From Actinomycetes bacterium (GTDB lineage Bacteria; Actinomycetota; Actinomycetes; Actinomycetales; Dermatophilaceae), in contig JAKOPT010000089.1 of NCBI GenBank assembly GCA_029778715.1, forward strand, positions 186,001 through 250,000: 64,000 bases of DNA, written 5' to 3'. Every line of letters starts with the position of its first letter. The stretch's first letter is position 1. The position numbers and the translations under genes were made by a program. Under the pieces are notes generated by a model, which was given only the letters and a program-made list of their open reading frames with translations, was not told the origin of the DNA and did no database searches. Positions 44,315-53,546 of this stretch are shown here, in pieces.

Positions 44315-46282
44315 ATGGTCGCCTGGGCGACGGACATCGCACCCGCGCTGGCCTTCGCTGGGCTGCTGTGGCTCGGCGGGGCCGGCATCGCCCGGCTCGC
44401 TGGGGCCCGGTCGGCGTCGACGGTCGTCTACTCGGCCCTGCCCATCGCAGTCGTGGTCGTCGGACTCGTGGGCGTCACCCAGATGTGGTTCCAGTTCGCC
44501 TTCGGCTGGGTCGCCGTCGCGGTCGCCTTCGCCCTTGCCGGGGTCGCCGCCTTGGTGGCTGGTCTCGGGTGGCGACGCCTCCCGTCGCGCTGGATCGCCA
44601 CCGGCCCCGCTCCCGAGCGCCGGGCCGGCTGGTGGCTCAGTTTGGCGCTGCTCCTCGGCTCCCTCCTCCTCGGGCTCACCGTCGTCTGGCTTGCCTCGGC
44701 TGGCACGTTCGAGGTGGTGAGCCAGACCTGGGATGCGATGTTCGACGCGAATGCCGTCCGTTACGGCTTCGAGACGAGCAATCTCTCGCCGACGCACCTG
44801 GCGGTCTTTCCCCTGCCGCAGCCGGCCGTCGCCAGTTACTACCCGTCGACCTTCCACGCAGTGTGCGTGCTGTTCATGCAACTGGCCGGAACCGACGCCG
44901 TCGTCCCTACCAATGTCGTCGCGGGGCTGATCGCCGGGGGGCTTTGGCCGAGCGCGGCAGTTCTCGGGGCATCCTTCACGGCCGGGCGTTCCCGTTGGGT
45001 GACCCTGAGCGCCGCGGTCCTGTCGTGGGGTTTCTACGCCGCGCCGTGGTCGCCCTTGGGGTGGGGGGTGCTGTGGGCGACGTCGATGGCGGCGGCGCTG
45101 GCCCCGGTCGCTCTCGCCGGCCTGATCCAGACGTTCGGATTCGGGCTGGTACGTCGTCCGTTGCCGTTGAGTGCCGCCGTGGCGGTCGGCGGCATCGCGT
45201 TGGTCGGGTTGATGCACCCACGCACCGTCGTCATCATCCTCGTCCTGGCCGTGGGGTTGTGGGCCTGGTCGTTCGGGGCTCGCAGTCTCCGCGCGCGCGC
45301 GGTGGGCGAGCCGTGGACGCGCTGGGCGGTCTTGACCTTCCTCCCGGCGCCGCTCCTGCTCTTCGCCGTGTTCTTCGTGGATCGAGGCATGGAGGCCCGG
45401 CTCTGGCCGGTGGAACGCCCCCTCTGGGCGGAACTGGGGTCCCACCTGGTCAATGGGGTCGTCGGGTCATGGCCGCAGCCGATCACCGCCGCCTTGGTGT
45501 TGGCGGGGGCCTGGTGGGCCATTCGCCACGGCCGCGCCGGGGCCGCGGTGCTCTGGGGCGGAGCCGTCATTCTCGATGTCACGACAGCGGCCATTCAGGG
45601 CAACTACGCCGTCAATGGGCTGGCCCGTTTCTGGTACAACGACCGACACCGCGTCCTACCCCTCACCGCATGGCTGGCGCTGCTCTTGGCGCTCTATGCC
45701 GTCGCCGCTCTCCACGACCGGTGGCGACATGGGGGCCTTCGGATGGTCGGCCTCGGGCAAACGAGCAGCGGTGCCCTCGTCGTTGGCCTCGCGGCACTCG
45801 TGGTCCTCAACGGGAGTCTCGCCGCCGGTCGCGCTCTGTGGGGTTCGCTGGCCGGGGCGGCGAACAACCCGGTCACCAGTCTCGTGAGCCCTGACGAGAT
45901 CCGCTTCTACCGGGAGGTGGCCCAAGTGGTGCCGCCCCAAGAGCGGATCATGAACAACGCCAACGATGGGTCGGCCCTGCTCTACGCCTACCAGAATCGC
46001 CGACCCATCTTCCTCATCGGTGGCGTTCGCGGGTCCACGCACAATGCCGCCTCCGCGTTCGACCGCTTCATCACCCTGAACAAACACGACCTGTGCACCT
46101 TCGTCGCCGAGGACCACGTCTACTGGCTTCTCGACGGGGGGCGCGCCTTCAGTGGCACCGTCATCAAGGAGCAACAGGCGCCCGGGCTGCGCGTGCCACC
46201 GGGCGGCCACTGGGCGCTGACCCCGGTGCTCAGCAGCAGCGCCGGCACCCTCTATGAGATCACCGGGTGCCCACACCCGTGA
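44315..46282 (+). CDS. DUF6541-like polytopic membrane protein (possible GT-C glycosyltransferase)
   Basis: Integral membrane protein, 655 aa, with about 13 hydrophobic segments and a C-terminal soluble domain of ~110 residues (from SPDEIRFYREVAQ). The first external loop holds TWDAMFDANAVRYG and a charged FWYNDRHRVLPL motif occurs near 440, like the DUF6541 family of actinobacterial polysaccharide loci. GT-C enzymes share acidic first loops, so a lipid-sugar-dependent transferase is possible but unproven. The ATG lies 1 nt after the PglC-like stop, making it the third gene of that operon. Confidence 0.6.
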   Translation: MVAWATDIAPALAFAGLLWLGGAGIARLAGARSASTVVYSALPIAVVVVGLVGVTQMWFQFAFGWVAVAVAFALAGVAALVAGLGWRRLPSRWIATGPAPERRAGWWLSLALLLGSLLLGLTVVWLASAGTFEVVSQTWDAMFDANAVRYGFETSNLSPTHLAVFPLPQPAVASYYPSTFHAVCVLFMQLAGTDAVVPTNVVAGLIAGGLWPSAAVLGASFTAGRSRWVTLSAAVLSWGFYAAPWSPLGWGVLWATSMAAALAPVALAGLIQTFGFGLVRRPLPLSAAVAVGGIALVGLMHPRTVVIILVLAVGLWAWSFGARSLRARAVGEPWTRWAVLTFLPAPLLLFAVFFVDRGMEARLWPVERPLWAELGSHLVNGVVGSWPQPITAALVLAGAWWAIRHGRAGAAVLWGGAVILDVTTAAIQGNYAVNGLARFWYNDRHRVLPLTAWLALLLALYAVAALHDRWRHGGLRMVGLGQTSSGALVVGLAALVVLNGSLAAGRALWGSLAGAANNPVTSLVSPDEIRFYREVAQVVPPQERIMNNANDGSALLYAYQNRRPIFLIGGVRGSTHNAASAFDRFITLNKHDLCTFVAEDHVYWLLDGGRAFSGTVIKEQQAPGLRVPPGGHWALTPVLSSSAGTLYEITGCPHP

Positions 46283-46315
46283 CCGATGATCGTCACCGGC
46301 ATGGCGGGGTGGTGC

Positions 46316-47092
46316 TCAGCGGGATTCCTCGCCGCGGGTGTTGAGATCGCGCAGCAGGGTGATCGCCTCGTCGATCGGGCCGTCCATCATCATCTGGCCC
46401 TTGCGCAGCACGATCCCCCGGTCGGTGAACTGCGAGACCATGTCGAGGTCGTGACTGACGATGACGAGGCATTTGCCTTCCTGACGCAGCTCCTGGATGC
46501 GGGCGAGGCACTTCTTCTGGAAGGGCTCGTCACCGACCGCCAGGATTTCGTCGACGAGGAAGATGTCGGGGTCGGTGTGGACGGCCACCGAGAAGGCCAG
46601 CCGGAGGAACATACCCGAGGAGTAGAACTTCACCTCGGTGTCCATGAACTCCTCGATCTCGCTGAACGCGACGATCTTGTCGTACTGCTCCTTGATCTGG
46701 CGTTCGCTCATGCCCAGGATCGCGCCGTTGAGGAAGATGTTTTCCCGACCAGTGAGATCGAGGTGCATGCCGGCACCGACGTCGATGAGACCGGCGACCC
46801 GGCCGCGGATGGCGATCTTCCCGTCGTCGGCACCCATCACCCCGGAAATCAGTTTGAGTAGGGTCGATTTGCCCGACCCGTTGCGGCCGAGGAGCGCGAT
46901 GGCCTCTCCCTCGGCCACCGAGAAGGTGATGTTGTCGAGGGCGACAAAGCGTTCGGACAAGTCCCGCCGGCGACCTTGGAACGTGCGGATGACGATCTCT
47001 TTGAAGGCCCGGGTATGCCGCAGGGTGAAGTGCTTGGTCGCGTGCGAAACCCTGATCCGGTCCAGATCCACCGAAGTCGAAGCGGCCGTCAT
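46316..47092 (-). CDS. wzt: Polysaccharide ABC exporter ATP-binding protein (Wzt/TagH type)
   Basis: ATPase of a glycan exporter, 258 aa. Walker A LLGRNGSGKST, the long TagH/Wzt family insert GRVAGLIDVGAGMHLDLTG, signature YSSGMFLRLAFSV, Walker B IFLVDEILAVGDE and H-loop VSHDLD are present. There is no C-terminal carbohydrate-binding domain, so it is the short Wzt form, as in mycobacterial Rv3781 or TagH cores. The ATG at 47092 overlaps the permease stop (TGATG), with GGAG upstream. It exports a finished polymer, in contrast to the Wzx/Wzy route encoded nearby. Confidence 0.9.
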   Translation of the reverse strand: MTAASTSVDLDRIRVSHATKHFTLRHTRAFKEIVIRTFQGRRRDLSERFVALDNITFSVAEGEAIALLGRNGSGKSTLLKLISGVMGADDGKIAIRGRVAGLIDVGAGMHLDLTGRENIFLNGAILGMSERQIKEQYDKIVAFSEIEEFMDTEVKFYSSGMFLRLAFSVAVHTDPDIFLVDEILAVGDEPFQKKCLARIQELRQEGKCLVIVSHDLDMVSQFTDRGIVLRKGQMMMDGPIDEAITLLRDLNTRGEESR

Positions 47093-47949
47093 CACAACTC
47101 CTGCGCAAACCGGCCGTCAAGACGGCGGAACGTCAACTGCCCCAGGCCGAGGATCACCAGCGAGACCACGGCGGCGAGAACGGCATACATCCCCAAATGC
47201 GGGACCGTGGCGAACGAGCCGTTCGTCGTGGGGAACCAAAAGGTCCAATGGAAGATCTCGACGACCGAGGTGAGCGGGTTGAGCTGGTAGAGGGACCACA
47301 ACCAGCCAGTGCCGATGGCCTCGGTGACGAGCTTCCAGGTGTAGAGCACCGGTGAGGCCCAGGTGGCGACGACGAGGATGAGGTCGACGAGGTTCTCGAA
47401 GTCGCGGTAGAGGACGTTGAGGGCGCCGAAGATCAAACCCAACCCGAGGGCGAAGGTCGCCAGCACCGCAAACCCCGCGACACCGGCGAGAAGTTGAAGC
47501 AGACTGGGGTGCCACCCGGAATAGAAGCAGCCGACGAGGAGCACGATGAGCTGGGGTACGAAATGGACGAAAGAAACGATGACCGAGGCGACCGGGAACA
47601 ACTCGCGAGGAAGGTAGATCTTCTTCACCAGGGCGTGGTTGTCGGTGATCGATCGGGTCGCGTTGCTGAACGCCTCGGAGAAGAAGTTCATGACCACAAT
47701 TCCCGAGAACAGGTAGATGCCGTAGTTCTCGGTGTTGCGGTTCATCTTGAGGAAGACGCCGATGACGAAGTAGAAGACGACGAACTGCACCGCCGGCTTC
47801 ATGTAGGACCAGCCCATGCCCAGCACCGAGCCGTGGTAGCGCTGGCGCAACTCCTTGTGGATGAGGAGCCGCAGCAGATAGCGCCGGCGCCAAACGTCGA
47901 GCAGGCCACCGCTGGAGCCAGGCGTGCGGAACGCAGTGACGTCGTTCAT
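47092..47949 (-). CDS. wzm: Polysaccharide ABC exporter permease (Wzm/TagG type)
   Basis: Membrane subunit of the glycan exporter, 285 aa, with six hydrophobic segments and the ABC-2 family N-terminal amphipathic stretch LLRLLIHKELRQRYHGSVLGMGW. The KKIYLPRELFPVASV segment is characteristic of Wzm/TagG proteins. ATG 47949 is used; TTG 47958 adds three residues. A TACCCT sequence about 45 nt upstream may be the promoter -10. Together with Wzt it forms a two-gene operon. It lies close to the GlfT2-like gene, reminiscent of the mycobacterial galactan exporter (Rv3783-Rv3781). Confidence 0.9.
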   Translation of the reverse strand: MNDVTAFRTPGSSGGLLDVWRRRYLLRLLIHKELRQRYHGSVLGMGWSYMKPAVQFVVFYFVIGVFLKMNRNTENYGIYLFSGIVVMNFFSEAFSNATRSITDNHALVKKIYLPRELFPVASVIVSFVHFVPQLIVLLVGCFYSGWHPSLLQLLAGVAGFAVLATFALGLGLIFGALNVLYRDFENLVDLILVVATWASPVLYTWKLVTEAIGTGWLWSLYQLNPLTSVVEIFHWTFWFPTTNGSFATVPHLGMYAVLAAVVSLVILGLGQLTFRRLDGRFAQEL

Positions 47950-48055
47950 CTCGCGCAAGGGTCTCTTTCGGTCACCAGGTGGGGCCCCGTTAGGGTACCC
48001 GACCTCGGTGGGTGCGGGCCCTGGGTGCGTCCAGGGAGGGTCGGACGATCACTCG

Positions 48056-49330
48056 TCAGCGGCGCAAGCGCCAGGCATCCCGCAGGACATGAGCCACGGC
48101 CCCCAGGCCGGCCTCGACCGACAGGGTGAGCACCAGCCACCCCAGTGGCGCACCCATCGCCGAGAGCCGGTAGGTCCCCAGTGAGGACCCCCCCACGAGC
48201 CCCACGATCCCGACGCCCGCGGCCGCGCCCACGGCCGAGGCGATCGCGACCTCGACCTTGGTGCGCACCGACGACAGCCGGGCAATCCCCGCCAGGGCCC
48301 AGCGGCCGATGACCGCCCCGCAGGCCACCGGGACCAGCACGACGAGAACCATGAACCACCCGAACGATTGCGGCTGCGGCAGCGCGCCGAACACGGGGAC
48401 CAGGGGCAGCACCCCGGACTGCGCCCCGCTCCACGTCACCGACGCCCCATCGACGACGGCAAAACCCGGCCCGGCAAGGAACGACACCGCCCAGATCGCC
48501 AGGTTGGGCCAGGCCGCCACCTGGAGCAAAGACACGAGCACCCCACCGGCCCCACCGGCGTGCAGCCCATCGTGAACGGCACGCACCTGGCCCCAGTGGG
48601 CGGCCACGGCGAGGAGGACGACGAGCGCCCCCACGCCGAGGAACAGCCCGGCACCGCGCACGGCCGGCCCGAGGGCACGCTCCACGACCCCGGGCACCTG
48701 CAGGCCCGTGAGCCGCGGCCCCAGCCGCACCTCTCCGACCCGCACCTGGCGGCCCACCACCACGGCCGCCACGAGCACCGGCAGCAGGACGAGCGGCCCG
48801 GGAATCGTCCACAGCACCACCCGAGCGGGCCCGGCCCACGTGGCGGCGACGGCGGCACCGGCCACCACGGCATACCCGATCCACCACAGCCCAAGGCGCC
48901 GCGCGAGCGATGACGGCACCACCCCGGCGAACCACCCCGAACTCGCCCTCCTTGCGCGCGCAACCCGACGCGCGGTGACATAGGCCGGCAGCGCGGGCAC
49001 GGCGAGCAGCAACAGCGGCAGGAACTCCACCCGCACCCCGGACACCGTGAAGCGCGCGCCGCCGGCCCACAGCCACAGGGCCGCCCCGACCCCCAGCGCC
49101 TGGCCGGCGGACCCGGAGCCATGGCTGGCCGTGCCCCAGGACATCAGCGCCAGCGCGAGGACGAGGCCCAACGAGGCCGCCGCGGCGCCCGCACCGAGCA
49201 CGACCGGCGCCCACGGGGTCAGTCGCTTCCGCCAGCGCGCCCGGCGTTCCGGGTTGCCACCGCGGGCGGCCGCGGCGACGGCCGGATCGTCGGCGCCGGA
49301 ACCGGGACCGGGGCGGGTGAGGAGAGTCAT
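48056..49330 (-). CDS. DUF6350 family membrane protein
   Basis: Polytopic membrane protein of 424 aa with about ten hydrophobic segments and a basic/Pro-rich N-terminal tail of roughly 40 residues. The function is unknown. In many actinobacteria a protein of this type lies between sucD and purN-purH, and here it is downstream of sucCD on the same strand, 124 bp after sucD, beyond a terminator. In this genome the purN-purH part is missing from the other side and the glycan locus begins instead. No catalytic motif is visible. The ATG at 49330 has only a weak ribosome site. Confidence 0.75.
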   Translation of the reverse strand: MTLLTRPGPGSGADDPAVAAAARGGNPERRARWRKRLTPWAPVVLGAGAAAASLGLVLALALMSWGTASHGSGSAGQALGVGAALWLWAGGARFTVSGVRVEFLPLLLLAVPALPAYVTARRVARARRASSGWFAGVVPSSLARRLGLWWIGYAVVAGAAVAATWAGPARVVLWTIPGPLVLLPVLVAAVVVGRQVRVGEVRLGPRLTGLQVPGVVERALGPAVRGAGLFLGVGALVVLLAVAAHWGQVRAVHDGLHAGGAGGVLVSLLQVAAWPNLAIWAVSFLAGPGFAVVDGASVTWSGAQSGVLPLVPVFGALPQPQSFGWFMVLVVLVPVACGAVIGRWALAGIARLSSVRTKVEVAIASAVGAAAGVGIVGLVGGSSLGTYRLSAMGAPLGWLVLTLSVEAGLGAVAHVLRDAWRLRR

Positions 49331-49390
49331 CGCGACCAGTCTCGCCTCCCGAGGCGCCCACCGCGGTGAGCACACGCCGCGGAACGCCAA

Positions 49391-49428
49391 ACACCCGTGG
49401 GCCCGTCCGTTGACGAGCCCACGGGTGT
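49391..49428 (-). terminator. Terminator after sucD
   Basis: Twelve-bp perfect stem (49391-49402 with 49417-49428), 14-nt loop, about 25 nt past the sucD stop. One octamer copy (49437-49444) sits between the stop and the hairpin. Confidence 0.75.
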
Positions 49429-49453
49429 GTGGATCGGTATGCCGGCTGCTCCC

Positions 49454-50353
49454 CTAGTGGGGGGTCGCCCCGAGACCGACCATGATCTGGCGCATCAGGG
49501 CCGCCGTTTCCGAGGGGGTCTTGCCGACCTTGACGCCGGCGGCCTCGAGGGCCTCCTTCTTCGCCTGGGCGGTGCCCGACGAGCCGGACACGATGGCGCC
49601 GGCATGGCCCATCGTCTTGCCCTCGGGGGCGGTGAAGCCGGCGACGTAGCCGACGACCGGCTTGGTCACGTGGTCCTTGATGTAGGCCGCGGCCCGCTCC
49701 TCGGCGTCGCCGCCGATTTCGCCGATCATGACGATGGCGTCGGTGTCGGGGTCGTTCTGGAACGCCTCGAGGCAGTCGATGTGCGTGGTGCCGATGATCG
49801 GGTCGCCGCCGATGCCGACGCCGGTGGAGAAGCCGAAGTCGCGCAACTCGAACATCATCTGGTAGGTCAGGGTGCCCGACTTGGACACCAGGCCGATGCG
49901 ACCGGGACCGGAGATGTCGGCGGGGATGATGCCGGCGTTGGAGGCTGCGGGGCTGATCAGGCCGGGGCAGTTGGGGCCGATGATCCGGGTGCCCTTGCCG
50001 AGGCTGTAGTTGAAGAACTCGGCGGTGTCGCGCACGGCCACACCCTCGGTGATGACGACGGCCAGCGGGATGCCCGCATCGATCGCCTCGACGACCGCGG
50101 CCTTGGTGAAGGGGGCCGGGACGAAGATGACGGTGACGTCGGCGCCGGTGGCGGCCATCGCCTCGGCGACCCCGCCGAACACGGGGATCTCCTGGCCCTG
50201 GGGGAAGGTGACCGTCGTACCCGCCTTGCGCGGGTTGACGCCGCCGACGATGTCGGTGCCGGAGGCGAGCATGCGCGTCGTGTGCTTCATGCCCTCCGAG
50301 CCGGTCATGCCCTGGACGATGACCTTGGAGTCCTTGGTGAGGAAGATTGCCAT
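49454..50353 (-). CDS. sucD: Succinyl-CoA synthetase alpha subunit
   Basis: Carries the phospho-His intermediate in succinyl-CoA to succinate conversion with nucleotide triphosphate formation. 299 aa. The CoA-binding N-terminal domain has [13 protein letters not shown] and [22 protein letters not shown] follows; the active-site His is in [14 protein letters not shown] near 252. The usual length and the partner sucC 17 nt upstream make this certain. In the TCA context it complements icd and mdh found earlier in the window. Confidence 0.96.
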   Translation of the reverse strand: MAIFLTKDSKVIVQGMTGSEGMKHTTRMLASGTDIVGGVNPRKAGTTVTFPQGQEIPVFGGVAEAMAATGADVTVIFVPAPFTKAAVVEAIDAGIPLAVVITEGVAVRDTAEFFNYSLGKGTRIIGPNCPGLISPAASNAGIIPADISGPGRIGLVSKSGTLTYQMMFELRDFGFSTGVGIGGDPIIGTTHIDCLEAFQNDPDTDAIVMIGEIGGDAEERAAAYIKDHVTKPVVGYVAGFTAPEGKTMGHAGAIVSGSSGTAQAKKEALEAAGVKVGKTPSETAALMRQIMVGLGATPH

Positions 50354-50370
50354 GGTGTCTACGCGCTCCC

Positions 50371-51576
50371 TTACTTCGCGGCGGCCGCGAGTTCGGCGAC
50401 CCGGCGGGCCGCACCGTCCATCGTGTCGACCCGCTCCAGGAGCGGCAGGGCGGCCTCGTCGAGGATGTGGCGGCCCAGTTCGGCGTTGTTGCCGTCCAAG
50501 CGCACGACCAGCGGCTTGGGGTGCTTGCCGTGGTCGGCGAGGATGGCGTAGGCCTGCACGATGCCGTCGGCGACCGCGTCACAGGCGGTGATGCCGCCAA
50601 AGACGTTGACGAACACCGCCTTGACCTGGGCGTCCTCGAAGATGACGTCGAGCCCGTCGGCCATCACCTCGGCGTTGGCGCCGCCGCCGATGTCGAGGAA
50701 GTTCGCCGGGCCGGAGGCGGGACCGCCGGTGGCAGCGGCGAGGTCCTGGCCGGCATACGCGACGACGTCGAGGGTCGACATGACCAGGCCCGCGCCGTTG
50801 CCGATGATGCCGACGTTGCCGTCGAGTTTGACGTAGTTGAGGCCCTTCTCGGTGGCGAGCACCTCGAGCGGGTCGGTCTTGGAGTGGTCGACGAACTCGT
50901 CGTGCTCGGGGTGGCGGAACTCGGAGTTGCCGTCGATGGAGACCTTGCCGTCGAGAGCGACGATGTCGCCCTCCTCGGTCTTGACGAGCGGGTTGACCTC
51001 GACGAGCGTGGCGTCCTCTTCGCGGTAGACCTCCCACAGGGTCTTCATGACCGCGGTGATCGCCGCCCGGTCGGCCTCGGGGAAGCCGGCGGCGGCGAAA
51101 ATCTCGTCGGCCTTGGCGTCATCGATGCCGACGTTGGGGTCGACGGCGATCCGGGCGAGGGCCTCGGGGCGTTCGACGGCGAGGGTCTCGATGTCCATGC
51201 CGCCCTCTTTGGAGCACATGGCCAGGTAGGTGCGGTGGGCGCGGTCGAGAAGAATGGAGAAGTAGTACTCCTCGGCGATCCGGGCGCCCTGGGCGATCAT
51301 GACCTTGCGGACGATGTGGCCCTTGATATCCATGCCGAGGATCTGCGCGGCGAGCGCCTCGGCCTCCTCCGGGCTCTTGGCGACCTTGACGCCGCCGGCC
51401 TTGCCCCGGCCACCGGTCTTGACCTGGGCCTTGACGACGGTCACGCCACCGGACTTGGCGCCGATCTTCTCGGCGGCCGCCCGTGCCTCCTCGGGGGTGG
51501 TGGCGACGGCGCCGGCGAGCACGGGCACCCCGTGCTTTTCGAACACATCACGTGCTTGGTACTCGAAGAGATCCAC
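50371..51576 (-). CDS. sucC: Succinyl-CoA synthetase beta subunit (ADP-forming type)
   Basis: ATP-grasp subunit that binds nucleotide and succinate, partner of SucD. The N-terminus [19 protein letters not shown] is typical. Further motifs are [18 protein letters not shown] near 48, VEVNPLV near 195, LDGKV and [12 protein letters not shown] near 262, and [10 protein letters not shown] near 320. The GTG at 51576 gives 401 aa; an in-frame GTG at 51627 adds 17 polar residues and lies too close to the likely promoter. TACGCT at 51632-51637 is a plausible -10, with a short leader. Confidence 0.95.
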   Translation of the reverse strand: MDLFEYQARDVFEKHGVPVLAGAVATTPEEARAAAEKIGAKSGGVTVVKAQVKTGGRGKAGGVKVAKSPEEAEALAAQILGMDIKGHIVRKVMIAQGARIAEEYYFSILLDRAHRTYLAMCSKEGGMDIETLAVERPEALARIAVDPNVGIDDAKADEIFAAAGFPEADRAAITAVMKTLWEVYREEDATLVEVNPLVKTEEGDIVALDGKVSIDGNSEFRHPEHDEFVDHSKTDPLEVLATEKGLNYVKLDGNVGIIGNGAGLVMSTLDVVAYAGQDLAAATGGPASGPANFLDIGGGANAEVMADGLDVIFEDAQVKAVFVNVFGGITACDAVADGIVQAYAILADHGKHPKPLVVRLDGNNAELGRHILDEAALPLLERVDTMDGAARRVAELAAAAK

Positions 51577-51631
51577 GAGCGATCCAGCCTCTTTCCTGGT
51601 GTCGGGGTGCGATTTGACATCCTTCACCGGG

Positions 51632-51637
51632 AGCGTA
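51632..51637 (-). promoter_or_regulatory. Candidate -10 (TACGCT) for sucCD
   Basis: On the minus strand TACGCT lies about 55 nt upstream of the sucC GTG (51576), implying a leader near 50 nt. Confidence 0.45.
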
Positions 51638-51719
51638 CTGCCGGGTTCGGTCCCAGCCTTAGCCCCGTTCCGCGGATGAGGTCGATCTCACCTATGAGTG
51701 GTCGGTCCGGAGCGTCAGG

Positions 51720-51769
51720 GGTATGCCGCGGGGCGGGTGGGATCGCTCCCACCCGCCCCGCGGCATACC
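51720..51769. terminator. Long terminator hairpin with an inverted octamer pair
   Basis: Perfect 23-bp stem (51720-51742 with 51747-51769) and a 4-nt loop, starting 14 nt downstream of the M4 protease stop. Each outer arm is a copy of the dispersed octamer. It insulates the sucC promoter from readthrough. Confidence 0.88.
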
Positions 51770-51782
51770 GGGTGTCAGACCG

Positions 51783-53351
51783 CTAGTTGGTGCAGGTCTG
51801 GGTGCCCTTGGGCGCCGAAATCGCGTTCATCGCGGCCTCGACGGAGAGGCACTGCGCCGAACCCTTGCCGTAGAGTTCCTTGGCGGAGGCAATGGCGCCC
51901 TCGCGAGCCGCGGCATACCCGCTGCGCGAGGTGAGCTTGGTCGTCAAGGTGCGGTACCACACGGCCTCGGCCACGGTGTGCCCGACACCGGTGACGGTGC
52001 CGCCGTTGCAGGTCGGGGAGTTGTAGGAGACGCCGTTGACCGTCTTGGCGCCGCTGCCCTCGGAGACGAGGTAGTACCAGTGGTTGAGCGGGCCGCTGGA
52101 GTAGTGGACGTTGAGGCGGCCGACCTTGCTGCTCCAGCAGTTGGCGCTGGAGCCGTCCTTGCTCGGCTGGTCCATGTAGCGCAGCGGGGTGCCGTTGCCG
52201 TTGATGTCGATCATCTCGCCGATGAGGTAGTCACCCTTGTCGACGGCGTTGTTGGCGCTCCACTCGACGGCGGTGCCGAAGATGTCGCTTGTCGCTTCGT
52301 TGAGGCCGCCCGACTCGCCGCTGTAGACCAGGGCGGCGGTGTTCTCGGTGACGCCGTGGCTCATCTCGTGCCCGGCGACGTCGAGGGAGGTGAGCGGCTT
52401 GACGTTGTTCGACCCATCGCCATAGGTCATCTGGGTGCCGTCCCAGAACGCGTTGACGTAGGCGTTGCCGTAGTGAACCCGGCTCGGGGCGGCCTTGCCG
52501 GTGTTCCAGATGCCTTTGCGGCCGAAGGTGTTGAGGTAGAAGTTGTAAGTCATCTCGGCGCCGTACTGGGCGTCGACGCCTGCGGCCTGCCGGCCCGCAC
52601 CGGTGGTGGTGTAGGTGCTCTGACCCCACACGTCGTCGGCGTCGGTCATGAGGGTGCCGGTGCCCGACGTGGCGCCGTTGAGGTCACTGGTCGTGTGGCC
52701 GAGCGCGTCCTTGAGTTGGAAGGCGCCGGTGCTGCCACTCGTCCCGATGGTGACGGTCCCGTTGTACTTCGAGGTGCCGCTGCCGTCGGCGATCTCCTCT
52801 TGCGTCTCGATGACCGCGCCGGTGCGGGCGTCGACGTAGACGTGCTGGCGGCTCGGGGTCTGGTCGGCGCGGGTACCCACGGTGCGGACGTCCCAGGCGA
52901 TCCGCGCGGTGCCGTCCCCGGCCCAGATCACCTGGGTCGCCGTGGTCGCCGTCGGGGTGTATGCCGTCTGCTTGCGGGCCGTGGCGATGGCCGCGGCCGA
53001 GCTCACCGAGACCTTCTTGGCCACCGTGCCGAGGCCCTTGGCGGCCTGCCCCCGCGTGGCGCGTACCGAACCGCTAGCGGACTTCTCGACGACCAGGTCG
53101 CCGCCGACGACGGCGAGGCCATCGAGGGTGCGGTCATAACGCACGTGCCGGGTGCCGTCGGCGTCGACGACGACGCTGCGCGCTTGCAGGGCCTCGCCCG
53201 AGCCCAAGCCGAGCGCAGCTGCGGTCGCCGCTTCTGCGGCTCGCTCGGCGCCCAACGGGCCAGGGTTCGCCGAGGCGGGAGCGACGGCGGCAGCGATGGC
53301 GACCAGGGCAATGACCGAGGTGGCAGCAAGACGCTTGGGGATGGATTTCAA
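51783..53351 (-). CDS. Secreted M4 family (thermolysin-like) metallopeptidase
   Basis: Extracellular zinc protease made as a pre-pro-enzyme, 522 aa. Signal peptide 1-28 (ends ASA), then a propeptide with FTP-like and PepSY-like parts to about residue 190. In the catalytic domain the zinc motif is VAGHEMSHGVTE with the third ligand in GGLNEATSDIFG, and the active-site His is in SSGPLNHWYYL near 425. The TTG at 53351 with GAGAGGAG upstream is chosen because it starts just before the basic signal-peptide region; a reading from 53402 adds an acidic stretch. Probably a nutrient-scavenging protease, consistent with the peptide importer. Confidence 0.9.
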   Translation of the reverse strand: MKSIPKRLAATSVIALVAIAAAVAPASANPGPLGAERAAEAATAAALGLGSGEALQARSVVVDADGTRHVRYDRTLDGLAVVGGDLVVEKSASGSVRATRGQAAKGLGTVAKKVSVSSAAAIATARKQTAYTPTATTATQVIWAGDGTARIAWDVRTVGTRADQTPSRQHVYVDARTGAVIETQEEIADGSGTSKYNGTVTIGTSGSTGAFQLKDALGHTTSDLNGATSGTGTLMTDADDVWGQSTYTTTGAGRQAAGVDAQYGAEMTYNFYLNTFGRKGIWNTGKAAPSRVHYGNAYVNAFWDGTQMTYGDGSNNVKPLTSLDVAGHEMSHGVTENTAALVYSGESGGLNEATSDIFGTAVEWSANNAVDKGDYLIGEMIDINGNGTPLRYMDQPSKDGSSANCWSSKVGRLNVHYSSGPLNHWYYLVSEGSGAKTVNGVSYNSPTCNGGTVTGVGHTVAEAVWYRTLTTKLTSRSGYAAAREGAIASAKELYGKGSAQCLSVEAAMNAISAPKGTQTCTN

Positions 53352-53546
53352 GGGGGGCTCCTCTCCGGGATCGCTCACGTCGGGTGAACGGCCGAGAGCC
53401 ACCCAAACAGACAGCGGGCCTTACCACAAGAACCTTTACCAGACCTTTGCCAAGACCTGACCATTTCCTGGGGGAGCGCCGGCGGGACGGCGATCCTTCA
53501 CGGCCCGCTCCGCCACTCGCGTTGGGCCGGTTCCCGCGCACTCTGA

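Noticed and set aside
23918-47949. Prophage, insertion sequence or integrative element as vehicle for the glycan locus
   Set aside because: I saw no transposase, integrase, tRNA or flanking direct repeat at either edge.
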